Assembly: GCF_028583425.1 (NCBI RefSeq)
Contig: NC_072792.1
Span: 154,820,676-154,884,675 of the forward strand
Source of the DNA: Eublepharis macularius
Lineage: Eukaryota; Chordata; Lepidosauria; Squamata; Eublepharidae
Reading direction: 5' to 3'
Length of the DNA stretch: 64,000 bases
Under the pieces are notes generated by a model, which was given only the letters and a program-made list of their open reading frames with translations, did not search any database and had not been told where the DNA came from. A program made the translations under genes and the position numbers. This document shows, one piece after another, positions 12,740 through 21,569 of this stretch (positions within the stretch are counted from its first letter, which is position 1; each line of letters begins with the position of its first letter).

Positions 12740-13850
12740 ATTGACGGGCAGGTCGTCCATGGAACCGCACTTTCCGAAAAGGAGACCCTCGTCTCCTTCC
12801 CCCGCCCCAGTCAAGATTACAGGCAAATACATCTTAGCGAAGCCGAGTTCCCTCTCGATGTTGGGACTTCTCGAAAAGCGCAATCCGATGCAGAGCTACG
12901 CCCGTCTAAACCCATTGAAACCAGCGGGTTTAGACTGGGGTAACTCTGCACAGGGTTGTGATGTCAACGCTTTAATCCCAGGCCTTAGCAGGACCAAGTT
13001 CTAGACAAGTTCGGGTGCGGGGCGGGGGGAAACCTAGTTTTTAAAGGATGCACAATCCCGGGCCTGTATCAGACTGGCACCATTCGCCGTTCCTTGCCAA
13101 GGCTACGAGCCCTGCAGCCCGTGTGCTCGGCTGCCGGGACTCTGGCGCCGAGACCTGGCTGCGCTCCCCTGAACACCACGAGCGCTGGGCTCGTTTTAAA
13201 GTACATGACTCGGTTCGGTTTGAAATCGGGGAGCGCAGTGTTCTGGTGCCAACCGCGCAAAGGGGATGCCGAACCTTTGCGCTCCGAGGGGAAGGCGAAT
13301 ACAACGTTTTGCCGGAGTTGGGTCAGTTCTGGCCCCCGGCTCTAGGCACCCCGGTCTAAGCAGAGCCTCGTTTCTATTTTTTCCCGTATCGGTCTCTGCC
13401 TGTCTGCCAGCTGGGCAGCTGCTTGGTAAATCTGCTGATCCGAGCTCGACTTAGCCCATAAAAGTTTGTGCCGCAAATCAGCCTCAGTCGATCCGGCGGC
13501 CTTACCCGATGGATCGGGCCCGGCAGGCCGGGAGTTGCGCTCAGAAAAGGAGCCGGGGCAGAAAATATCCCAACGCCTCCGGGCGCGCAGGGAAGGGAGC
13601 TTGCGGGTTCCTGGGCGCAAGGAGAATTTAGTGAACTCGCCCTCCAAGGAAGGGGTGAAATGCTGCAGAGAGGACGCGGCAAACCTCGTCCCGGGCATAT
13701 TTCCGCGGAAGGGACTCCTCGGCTTCTTTTCAGACTTGGTTTCCAAAATCTACGGGAAGAAATAAGCGGCGAGCCAGCGGGGGACTTTTTGAAGCGCGGA
13801 TCAAAGTGGCTGCTGGCGGAAACTCCCTTTCATCCTATGGGGCTCCAGCT
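12740..13850. other. Second CpG-rich patch downstream of GSX1
   Basis: About 1.1 kb with frequent CpG and overlapping open frames on both strands (up to about 135 codons). None of the frames resembles a known protein, and their overlap in several frames reflects base composition. It lies about 1 kb beyond the GSX1 poly(A) site. It could be an unmethylated island belonging to a non-coding transcript or a GSX1 regulatory element. Confidence 0.5.
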
Positions 13851-13859
13851 AATGATTCA

Positions 13860-14850
13860 GTACCAGTTAATATAATCCTATTTGTTGTTTATGTTTCAAA
13901 TAAGGAAGGAGGGATATATATATATATATTTGATTGAACAATTCCTTGTCGTTCTGTGGTATTACAAACGCTTATTGTAGATTTTTTTTTCATTTTTAAC
14001 CCATTCTCTTTTCTTCTCCACACTAAAACGGAGATCGCCTCATACTCAAAGAGAAAACTCTTTTGTTGTTTTCAGATTGTTAAACAAATTCACTTAAAAT
14101 TTAGGTCTGGCGAAATAACATGTTCATTGAACATTATGAGATACATTTTCAAACTGCCTTGTAAATAATGGACTGAGGATCTGATGGCTATTTAAATGTA
14201 ATTATTTGTCTAGTAAACTTAATGAGTCCTGATTTATAGAGCGTGCTGACCCAAAGAAAAGCACTAGAGGAAACCAGAAATGAAAACTGATTAAAATATG
14301 TGTTTATTTATAAATCTCTCATATTTTTTGTACCAAAACAACCTTACTGGCCGGCTTTATTTAGAGAGGGAAAGCTGCCCGTGTATATAAAAGACGGGTT
14401 TGTGTGGCTAATATCATACACACGCGTCAATCTGGTGCCCTAGCCATCAATGCTCAGATCTCATGCTCAAACACTGTGCATGTCAACAAAGGTACATGAG
14501 ATCCATTTGAACGTCTGAATACACACCTGAGCACGCGCACCTCGACAGTCCAGAGGCAGGCGATTTTAAGCTCGGCAGAATTCAGTGCGACAAGGTACCG
14601 CAGATGCTCAGATCAACCAAGACTAGAAAGTGGATCGCCCGAACCGACAACTTGCCCAAGCCATGATGGACGCGATCCAGTCAAAAGTTAAATACAACTA
14701 AGCCCCACTGATTTCGTCGGGGGCGAGTTAAGGAGGGGCCTGTTTTTCATAGGACCTAGGAACGTTTCATCTTGGCTGGGTCGTGTCCAATTGACTGGAC
14801 AAAGTAAAGGGTGTGAATTTTGGGGTTTCCTCCCCCCTTTCTTTCCACAC
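13860..14850. other. AT-rich single-copy sequence between GSX1 and the CpG patch
   Basis: No repeat or gene is recognised here apart from a short (TA)n at 13,913-13,929 and a TATATAAAAG motif at 14,384-14,393 flanked by CCCGT and ACGGG. Several TAAT-type words occur at 14,080-14,240. It is the kind of quiet sequence that often holds local enhancers. Confidence 0.4.
13913..13929. repeat. (TA)n tract
   Basis: Eight TA units. Confidence 0.8.
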
Positions 14851-14875
14851 AGAAGAGGCATATAATGAAAAAATC

Positions 14876-14881
14876 TTTATT
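14876..14881 (-). terminator. GSX1: Poly(A) signal AATAAA of GSX1
   Basis: AATAAA on the minus strand is followed by a cleavage-suited AT-rich stretch and a T/GT-rich downstream element (tgcctcttctgtgtgg on the minus strand, about 14,850-14,865). It is the first canonical signal after the GSX1 stop codon. Confidence 0.7.
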
Positions 14882-14897
14882 TTCTTCCCCTTTCTTA

Positions 14898-14918
14898 CAT
14901 AAATAAATAAATAAATAT
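14898..14918 (-). promoter_or_regulatory. AU-rich element in GSX1 3' UTR
   Basis: Four overlapping ATTTA units on the minus strand lie about 20 nt upstream of the poly(A) signal. Runs of this kind bind mRNA-decay and stability factors in many short-lived regulatory mRNAs. A plain (TAAA)n microsatellite is the alternative reading. Confidence 0.45.
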
Positions 14919-15382
14919 CTGCTGCATTACAGGAAACAATACAACCACACACCACTGGATATGAGAAGAGGCTTCACACACCCTTTTTTTTTTTTTAAGT
15001 ACAAGCAGAATAACCGGCGGTTGTCCAGTCCTATTTCGCACGGGGTTGCCTTGCCTCAAAGGAGCCCCAAAGCACCCACTCGCGGTTCTGCTCTTTTGCT
15101 TCCCCGGCCCCGCTGGCAGGCAGCCCGCCGCTGTTCTCTCTCCCGCCCTGGAGAAGCACCAGACGGGCAAGTTCCTCCGCCTTCCCCGCAGCCTGAGAGC
15201 AGAAGGGGCAGCGGGCCTCTCCTCCGCCCCAGCGTCTCTGGCCCCGGTTTGCCACGTATTTACAGAGTCCGCGCAGCCCCCCCTCGCCCGGGGCACCGTC
15301 TCGTCCGCGCCCTTCCTGACCCGGCGGACGGGCGACCAGTGTGGCCTGCTGGCCCGTGGCCAAGCGCCGCGGAGGAGCGCGC

Positions 15383-15750
15383 CTAGGGGGTGCCGGCCAG
15401 GTCCCGCTCGTCTTTGCCGGACGAAGAGGGCGACATGGGCAAGTCGTCGTCCTCGTCGTCGTCGGGGCACTTGGCCGCAGCCGAGAGGGAGGCGCACTTG
15501 CAGCCGTGCGGGGCCGAGCCGCCGGCGCGGTGGGGGCCGCCCTTGCCCTCCTTCTTGTGCTTGACGCGCCGGTTCTGGAACCAGATCTTCACCTGCTTCT
15601 CGGAGAGGTTCAGGTAGGTGGCGATCTCGATGCGCCGCAGCCGCGACAGGTACATGTTGGCGGCAAACTCGCGCTCCAGCTCCAGGAGCTGCGTGCTGGT
15701 GAAGGCCGTGCGCATCCGCTTGCTGCTGGGCAGCTGGCCCGACGTGCTGT
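15383..15750 (-). CDS. GSX1: GSX1 coding exon 2 with homeobox
   Basis: This exon begins right after the acceptor AG at 15,752-15,751, completes the split Asp codon, and encodes [12 protein letters not shown] and the homeodomain. The homeobox covers 15,545-15,724. The stop TAG is at 15,385-15,383. The C-terminal tail is acidic ([14 protein letters not shown]) with a cysteine pair in GCKCAS, as in other GSX1 proteins. Confidence 0.97.
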
Positions 15751-17158
15751 CTGCAAAGGAGGCAAAGAGCGCAGTCAAGCCCGGCTCGAAGCCAAACCTC
15801 CCCCCGGGACGAGCCCGAAGCCTCCCTGCCGCCCTCCGAACTCCGAGCGGCTCTAAGAGGAGCACCGCCGTCTCCGGAAACTCCTTAACTGGCACCCATA
15901 GGAATCCCAGAGAAACCGAAGTGATCGTGTAAACGGGACCTGGCAGCGCTTTGAAGCTGAGGGAGCGGGTATCTCCCAGCTGCAAGATCTGGACTTTCCC
16001 CATTGTACAGGTATGCGAAACGTCCTCTGTCTATTGCCGAACATATTCACAATGATTGTACAAACCCACCCCGCTCCCAAAAGCTCCGAGTTGGTCCCTT
16101 GGAAATCCTTCTGACTGCAATGGGATTCACTTCCTAGCCAGGAGGTTTGCGCTAGAGTGTTACTAAGCGGAGCTGCACCCTTCCGAGCCCTTTGGAGTGA
16201 ACCGGTTTAGAGGGCTTTAAGACTGCTCAGGGCGGCCCTGCAGGGCAGTTGGCTTGCAAGGAAATGGTTCCAAAGGCGCAGGTGAGAACGGGGCAGTCCG
16301 CAGTTCTGCCCCGCTAGAATTAGACCAGTGAAGTCTGATGCATTGTGGGACTGGAGCCGCTGGGATGTAGCGCAAAGCCATAGATCGGCACCACACCGAC
16401 TTGAAAGCACTTGGGTTGCTTAGGAGCTACTCCCTCGGCCATGCAGATTATGTTGCCCACGTTCACAGCGGCTAGCCCACTTCGGATGCGCCTAAAGGCA
16501 TTTGCCCAGCCGCCCCCTGCCATGTGCGTCACACCAACCTCCCGACCCTTCAGTCCTTGGCAGGGATTTCTCCGGGCATCCATTTTTCTAAGTCAGGAGT
16601 TGCGGCTCCGGAGCGCTCCCGCCCCCCCCCCCCGAGTGCCTCGAGCCTCGCCCCAAGAAAGCCCTTGGCCAGCCGGGCTGGAGCCCCGGTCCCTCCCGCA
16701 GCCTCCCAAGCCCGGGACTCACCGACGGAGATGCAGTGGAAGTGCCGGGGGTCGGGCAGGGGGTAAGCGCTCTGGTAGAGGGCGGGCGGATGGGCGGGCG
16801 CGGCGCCCCCGGCGGGCTGCCTGGCGGCCAGGGGCGACGGGCAGTACTGGGAGCCGAAGGGCGGGAAGGAGGCCTTGAGGAGCGGCAGGGCGGGCGGCGG
16901 CGGCGGGTGCAGCTGCGAGGCGGCCATGCACAGCGGGCACACGCACAGCAGGCCGGCCTTGCGCGCAGCCGACGCGGCCCCCGGCGCGGCCGGGCAGGCG
17001 CCCCCGGAGGCAGCCGAGAGGCCGTGCAGTGGGTGCGAGGGGTGCACGGCGTAGGGGAAGAGCGGCGGCGGCGGCGGGCTGCCCGGGGACGAGCCGCCCT
17101 TCTTCTCGCCGCCGCCTTCGCGCAGCACCAGCGAGTCCACCAGGAAGGAGCGCGGCAT
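15383..17158 (-). CDS. GSX1: GS homeobox 1, ParaHox transcription factor (two coding exons)
   Basis: The coding sequence joins 17,158-16,723 (436 bp) to 15,750-15,383 (368 bp), giving 267 codons plus TAG; human GSX1 has 264. The start is fixed by the N-terminal [14 protein letters not shown], the SNAG-type repressor motif of GSX1. Then come a proline-rich LFPYAV segment, the family block [12 protein letters not shown] (about residues 66-77), [11 protein letters not shown], and [13 protein letters not shown] across the splice. The homeodomain is residues 155-214 (R5, Q50, N51; WFQNRR), differing from the human one at very few positions. The C-terminus holds GCKCASLS, an acidic run and [14 protein letters not shown]2 is excluded because its N-terminus begins MSRSFYVDS. 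Known role: nuclear DNA-binding factor patterning ventral telencephalon, hypothalamus, hindbrain and spinal cord interneurons. The donor (gtgagt) and acceptor (tttgcag) are canonical. The frame is intact. No neighbouring gene was recognised in the window. Confidence 0.98.
15751..16722 (-). other. GSX1: GSX1 intron 1
   Basis: The single 972-bp intron is inside the coding region, just upstream of the homeobox, the conserved position for GSX genes. It has a gtgagt donor, a pyrimidine-rich tract and a cag acceptor. It is short and mostly single-copy. An open frame continues from exon 2 into the intron for about 250 bp but has no homology to a protein and is ignored. Confidence 0.92.
16723..17158 (-). 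CDS. GSX1: GSX1 coding exon 1
   Basis: This exon encodes residues 1-145 plus the first base of the codon for Asp146. It starts at the ATG at 17,158-17,156 and ends with G at 16,723 before the donor gtgagt (16,722-16,717). It is very GC-rich and contains Pro and Ala runs that are less regular than in mammals. The SNAG motif lies at the extreme N-terminus. Confidence 0.96.
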
Positions 17159-17283
17159 GGCTCGCCTCGCCTCCGCCCCGCCCCGTCCAGCCCGCGCCCT
17201 CGGCTCCTGCTCCGGCTTCGGCTCGGGCTCCGCTCGCAGGGCGCTGACCAGCGCCAGTGGTGCTGAAGGGCCGCGCCGACCGC

Positions 17284-17292
17284 CTTAAATAG
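17284..17292 (-). promoter_or_regulatory. GSX1: GSX1 core promoter, TATA-like box
   Basis: The minus strand reads CTATTTAAG about 125 bp upstream of the ATG. A start site 25-32 bp downstream (about 17,252-17,259) would give a 5' UTR near 95-100 nt. It sits inside the CpG island. It is the only TATA-like motif in the GC-rich block upstream of the start. Confidence 0.6.
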
Positions 17293-17484
17293 CCCTCCGG
17301 GGCCATGTGACAGCCGCCCTCGCCCCGTCAATGGGCTTTTGTGCCGCGCTCGGCCCCGCCGCCGCCGCCGCCCGCTCCCCACGACGCCCCCGGCTCGCCC
17401 AGGAGCCGCACAATGGCCCCCTTCTCGCCCGCCCCCGCCCCGCGGCCCCCTCCCTCCCCGCCCGGCCCTCGGCCCGGCCGCCCC

Positions 17485-17489
17485 ATTGG
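17485..17489 (-). promoter_or_regulatory. CCAAT box upstream of GSX1
   Basis: CCAAT on the minus strand (ATTGG on plus) lies about 195 bp upstream of the TATA-like box, flanked by GC-box-like CCGCCC/GGGCGG runs. It is a plausible NF-Y site; spacing is longer than typical, so confidence is modest. Confidence 0.4.
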
Positions 17490-17699
17490 CTCGCCCGCTT
17501 CCAGCAGGGAAGGGACGGGACGGGACGGGACGGGGAGGGCCAGCCCCTGCTTCTGGGGCTTGTCGCCGGGGCGGGCAGGCCGTCTTCTCCTTCCAGCGAG
17601 GGGTCCTTGCGCTGGGGAGGAGAGGGGCTGCGCTCCTATGCTGCGTGTGAGCCTCCTTAGCCCAAGAAGCTGGCGGCTGCCTCCCGCGCCCTTGGCAAG

Positions 17700-18575
17700 G
17701 CAAAGTCAACAGGTGGAGGCGGAGGAATCCAAAGGATTTCTAACCCCGCGCAGAAGCCTCGGGAGGACGACTCCCAAGCAGCCTTTGGTCCCCGAAACCT
17801 TCACCGTGGCTAAGCACGTGGCCTGGAGATCCGGGGGGCTTCTGTCGTCACCGGGAATTGCCACAAGATCCCCAAACACACATTTGAAGGTGCCCCCCAA
17901 GGATGGCGGGCGCCGGCTTGGGGGATCCCGGAGGACTTTGGGATCAGCCCACAGATTCCCAGCTTGCCATGGCGCTAAGCGTGTTTCTCTCGGCCCTGCT
18001 TTCTAGAAAGGTGGTTTCTGCCTGTTGATCTCAGCTTCGCAACTACTTTCAAATCTTAGCCTCGTTCATTTGATTTGCTGTGATGAATCTTGTCCTGCCC
18101 AGGTTATTTAAGGTTCCCTCCACCACTTGTGTACGCTTGTGAACAGTTGAAACGGCCTTTCGCCGAGTCAGGCCCTTGGCGCCTCCGCTTCAGGATGGCT
18201 TCCTGGGACTGGCCTGAACTCGCCAACCTCTGAGGCACGCTTGCCCAACCTTTCCTTTTCATTCTTTGGGAATAACGGTTCTTATTTTCCACCGCACATC
18301 CTGGACGCTGTCCTATTTCTGCTCCTGCTAGAGTTGATTGAACTATATGATGATAAGAAACTATAGTAATATACGATTATGTGTAATAGTATTCCACTAG
18401 GACTACTCACCTTCTTCACACAGTGCCATAAAAAAGTATTGCCAGAGTAATCTTTACTTCGGAGCGGCTTAGAAACTACATTTTGACTGGGGAGAACCAG
18501 CTTGGTAGCACTTACTTCCGAGTAAACAGGCTGGGAGGAGAACGCCTTTTCTCGGAAGCTGTGCCATTATTTGTC
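17700..18575. other. GSX1 upstream flank, mostly single-copy
   Basis: CpG content falls off over the first 300 bp and no gene or repeat is seen beyond it. Confidence 0.4.
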
Positions 18576-18579
18576 AGTG

Positions 18580-18815
18580 AATTTATTGCAGCACGTATTT
18601 TATACCTGCTTTCCTCCCCAATGGAGACCCAGAGTGGCGAATAACCCTGTCCCCCCTTCTCCATCTTACCCTCATAACAACAACCCTGTCAAGTAGGTTG
18701 CTCTGAGAGTACGTGACTGGCCCAAGGTCACTCTTCGAGCTTTCCTGACAGACTTGGGGTTGATCCTGGGATTTCTAGATTCTCGCACTCTCAGCACTAC
18801 ACCAGCTCTCAGTCT
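18580..18815 (-). mobile_element. tRNA-derived SINE
   Basis: Antisense copy with atggagacccagagtggcg, CAACCCTGTCAAGTAGG, ggcccaaggtcac and the head complement actacaccagctctc. It lies 1.4 kb upstream of the GSX1 start codon. Confidence 0.65.
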
Positions 18816-18819
18816 TCAT

Positions 18820-20330
18820 TCAAAGGACTTTCCTAGCGAAAAGGAGCAGGACGGCGCCTCTGCTACACCCCTCGGAAGGGCGAAGGAGACACGCGCGCAA
18901 ACAGCCAGGGAGAAACCGGGCCCATGTCAACTGGTTATGCCGGCAAGACTGGGATCGTCAAGATATTAGTCATCTCCGGCTACCTCTCTGGAATGATTCT
19001 CCCGCTATGATTTTCCTTTGTCTCTCGACGCACACAATACACACTGTCACGCCATCCCGCCAGAAACCTCAAAGTCCTGTTCTTTTTTACAAGACATATT
19101 TTATTCCTAAAGAAAATCTTTCCAAACGTCTTCACAGCACACATCAGAAGCGTGATGCACTATAACAAATATAATAACTAAGAGGGCTCTTATGCCGGTT
19201 TTTCCGCATAATGCTGGTTCAAATAACAACCCTATTTGGAAAATGCATATTGAAATTCTACAGGCAGAGAAGGGCGAAGAAGAGACAGGGGGAGTGAAAA
19301 ACACACGTCGGCTGAGGAAGGAGAATCGCTCCCTTATTCCAGAGGAAGATCTTTTTCATGCTTAAGCCAGTGAACGGCAAGGGCAATTTCTCCTCTTTCT
19401 CCGGACATTACACACATTCTGGGGAGTAAACCCAGTGGAGCTATGTGCAACTTACCTTTCAGCACACAACATGTTTGTTTACACTGATTTCTTTTCCGAA
19501 AGCGTTGGGCTTTTACAGTGTTTTATATTACAAAGGACTCTAACATAACATTCTCCTCCACACCCCCCCTAAAGAAGCCTCGCGTATTTTGTAGTGAAAA
19601 ATAACAGCGAAGAATCTTAAATATAGAAATAGTTTGAGACATTTCAAGAACCACAGAGCAGTTCATACCTGATTATTGTATGGTGTCGCTTGCTGCTCTC
19701 AGGACAGATCGTTCGAGGGAGTTAGAAGCGCCAGGTACGTGGAGGATAAGGTGATGCCTGTAGAATCGCGCGTCTGGGAGTGCAGCGCGGCGGACAGGAC
19801 ATCCCTAACCGTTGGCTTCAAAGGGAAGTGTGTGAACCTCCCTGTAGACCGAGTAGGATTGCTGCCATTCAGGCGCTTGGGACCAAAGCGCACCTGCCCG
19901 GGAGCTTTCAATGGGTTCTTCGAATCCGTGAGAAATTTACTGGGAAGTCAAAGCCATTGAAAAGAATGGGGTCTATTTCCAGGTAAGCCTGTTTATAATC
20001 TAATTACAAATAGAGATGGTTGCTGTCCAGCCAACGTCTTTCTCGACCAGGAATGCCCCCACTTCCCCGCTCTCTTCCTCTTCTGCCACACGCACACACG
20101 TGCGTGAAAACACACACATTCATATACATTCTTCACAACACTATACAGGACCTGGGCGTGGAATACAATCTGTGGAAAAGGTAAGAAAACGATTGCTTCG
20201 TTTTCCTTGCTGATCCTTACTCCTGGATTAAAACAGGAGTAAAAGAGAAAATGCAATTCGTGTGTACGGGTTATACTAAAAACAACACCCCTCCATCCTT
20301 CCGTCTTTATTTTTCCATAACGATTTAAAA
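18820..20330. other. GSX1 upstream flank, no repeat recognised
   Basis: Largely single-copy sequence with moderate CpG (19,700-19,900). A short motif like agtaaacccagtgga / ccattgaaaagaatggggtc at 19,420-19,985 belongs to the dispersed squamate motif discussed in the findings. Confidence 0.4.
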
Positions 20331-20469
20331 AAAAAATTAGGCACGGTCCCGCCAAACCGCTTCCGCACGTCAATGATTTCATCCGGAAATCAATGAGGTT
20401 TGATCGGAAGTGCCTAATTTCGGCAGAATCGTGCCCATTAAGTGAGGAAGAGTCTAGATAAACGAGGAA

Positions 20470-20470
<1 letters not shown>

Positions 20471-20510
<40 letters not shown>
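20471..20510. repeat. (TG)n microsatellite
   Basis: Twenty perfect TG units. Confidence 0.97.
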
Positions 20511-20511
<1 letters not shown>

Positions 20512-20619
20512 TACATTTAACCCTGTACCCTCCAGGTATGTGTTGAACACATTGCCTAGGATCGCCTGGGTGTATCTGTACATGCATTCCCCATATAACC
20601 TATCATCAACTCGAGTAAA

Positions 20620-20754
20620 ACAGCAGGATCTGAGTCCGGTGGCACCTTAGATACCAACAAGATTGTCTGAAGAAGGGAGCGCTGACTCTCGAAAGCTTGC
20701 ACTCTGAAAACCTTGTGGATCTCTAAAGTGCCACTGAAATCAAATCCTGCTGTT
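20620..20754 (+). mobile_element. Miniature Penelope-like insertion with inverted ends
   Basis: The ends are inverted (acagcaggat...atcctgctgt; ggtggcacctta against taaagtgccact). A 13-bp target duplication with one mismatch flanks it (20,607-20,619 and 20,755-20,767). At its centre CTGAAGA (20,667-20,673), a GGGAG/CTCTC hairpin and GAAA (20,691-20,694) make a hammerhead-like core as known from Penelope-like retroelements. It has no coding capacity. Confidence 0.65.
20667..20696 (+). ncRNA. Hammerhead-ribozyme-like core
   Basis: CTGAAGA, stem II (GGGAG with CTCTC, one G-U), and GAAAGC are in the order of a hammerhead core. Stem I and III cannot be assigned with confidence, and activity is not implied. 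Confidence 0.45.
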
Positions 20755-21344
20755 CAATTCGAGTAAATGTCCTTCGGCTTCATTCTTTTGGGGCATTTAG
20801 TTTTCTGTATATGAAATATTCTCTCTCACTTTCGCACACACCAAGCGACTTGGGCGACCAGCATCACACCTGGATCAGAAGTACCCTTGCTCGGAAATAA
20901 ACCAATAAATCGCGTGCTACTTTATATCCAGGGATTGCAGCTTCCCCCTGATTCGGTTAAAGTCTGCAAGGAAGACTCGGGAAATGCCTCAGCCTAACAA
21001 TCATAGTCGGAAGTAAGTCCCATTGGTTTCTATGAGGGATTTTCCAAAATCCAAGTCGGTCTATGTTAAGGAGTAGACTGCCAGAACGCCGAAGCATCCT
21101 AAGGTAGTGTGCGTCTGTGTGCGTCTGTGTGTGTGAGAGAGAGGGAGAGGGGGAGAGAGAGATCCTAAGGCGTTCCTGCTTTCTCTGGACTGAACCTCGG
21201 ATCCTTTGGTTCCTGGGAAACAAAGGGTTAACTCCCCCTGAATGCACATCAAGCCCATAGCTACTGGGAAAGAATATGGGGGAGGGGGGAATAACCAGCT
21301 TGGGTTTTTTTTTTTTTTTGCGCGCGCTCTCTCTCTCTCCAGTC

Positions 21345-21560
21345 GCTGGACCTTATTGAATGTCATTGAAGAAAGTTTTGAATGCCAGATAAAGAGAGGC
21401 GAATTAAAGTGTGTGACAGCAGAGGATAAGCAAACACAAAGGGAACTCTGTCACACTTTGGGCAAAATCCGTGGGCTTTTTACCAAGCCTCTTCGCTATG
21501 ATTGAATTAAGTAATAGGAAAACATTTTCTTTCAGTTTAGAGCCATTAAACAAAAACTTC
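21345..21560. promoter_or_regulatory. Candidate conserved non-coding element upstream of GSX1
   Basis: The region is repeat-free, with balanced composition and dense transcription-factor-like words (GTGTGACAGCAG, GATAAGCAAACA, TGTCACACTTTG, TTAAGTAATAG), about 4.2 kb upstream of the GSX1 start codon. The appearance is that of an ancient neural enhancer, but conservation cannot be tested here. Confidence 0.4.
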
Positions 21561-21569
21561 AAAGCCAAG

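Larger units (their letters stand above)
14855..15382 (-). other. GSX1: GSX1 3' UTR (predicted)
   Basis: From the stop at 15,383 to just past the AATAAA at 14,881-14,876 is about 525 bp. The UTR begins GC-rich and turns AT-rich. It contains an encoded A-run (minus strand) at about 14,985-14,998 and overlapping ATTTA pentamers at 14,898-14,918. The length is inferred from the signal; no transcript evidence was available. Confidence 0.65.
15020..17660. promoter_or_regulatory. CpG island over GSX1
   Basis: Dense CpG and high GC run from the 3' UTR through both exons, the intron and about 500 bp of promoter, sharply different from the AT-rich flanks. CpG islands that cover the whole gene are typical of Polycomb-regulated developmental homeobox genes. 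Many long open frames on both strands here are composition artefacts. Confidence 0.8.

Noticed and set aside
13342-13875. Overlapping 134- and 135-codon frames on opposite strands
   Set aside because: Open in several frames because of high GC; no homology recognised and no matching splice or promoter context.
14961-17266. Several plus-strand frames opposite GSX1
   Set aside because: Composition artefacts of the CpG island; none has family features.
16588-17709. 373-codon open frame antisense-frame over GSX1 exon 1
   Set aside because: Arg/Pro/Ala-rich product of a shifted reading frame through GC-rich GSX1 coding sequence.
19993-20583. 196-codon antisense frame
   Set aside because: It reads through the (TG)n tract and otherwise lacks any protein-like feature.
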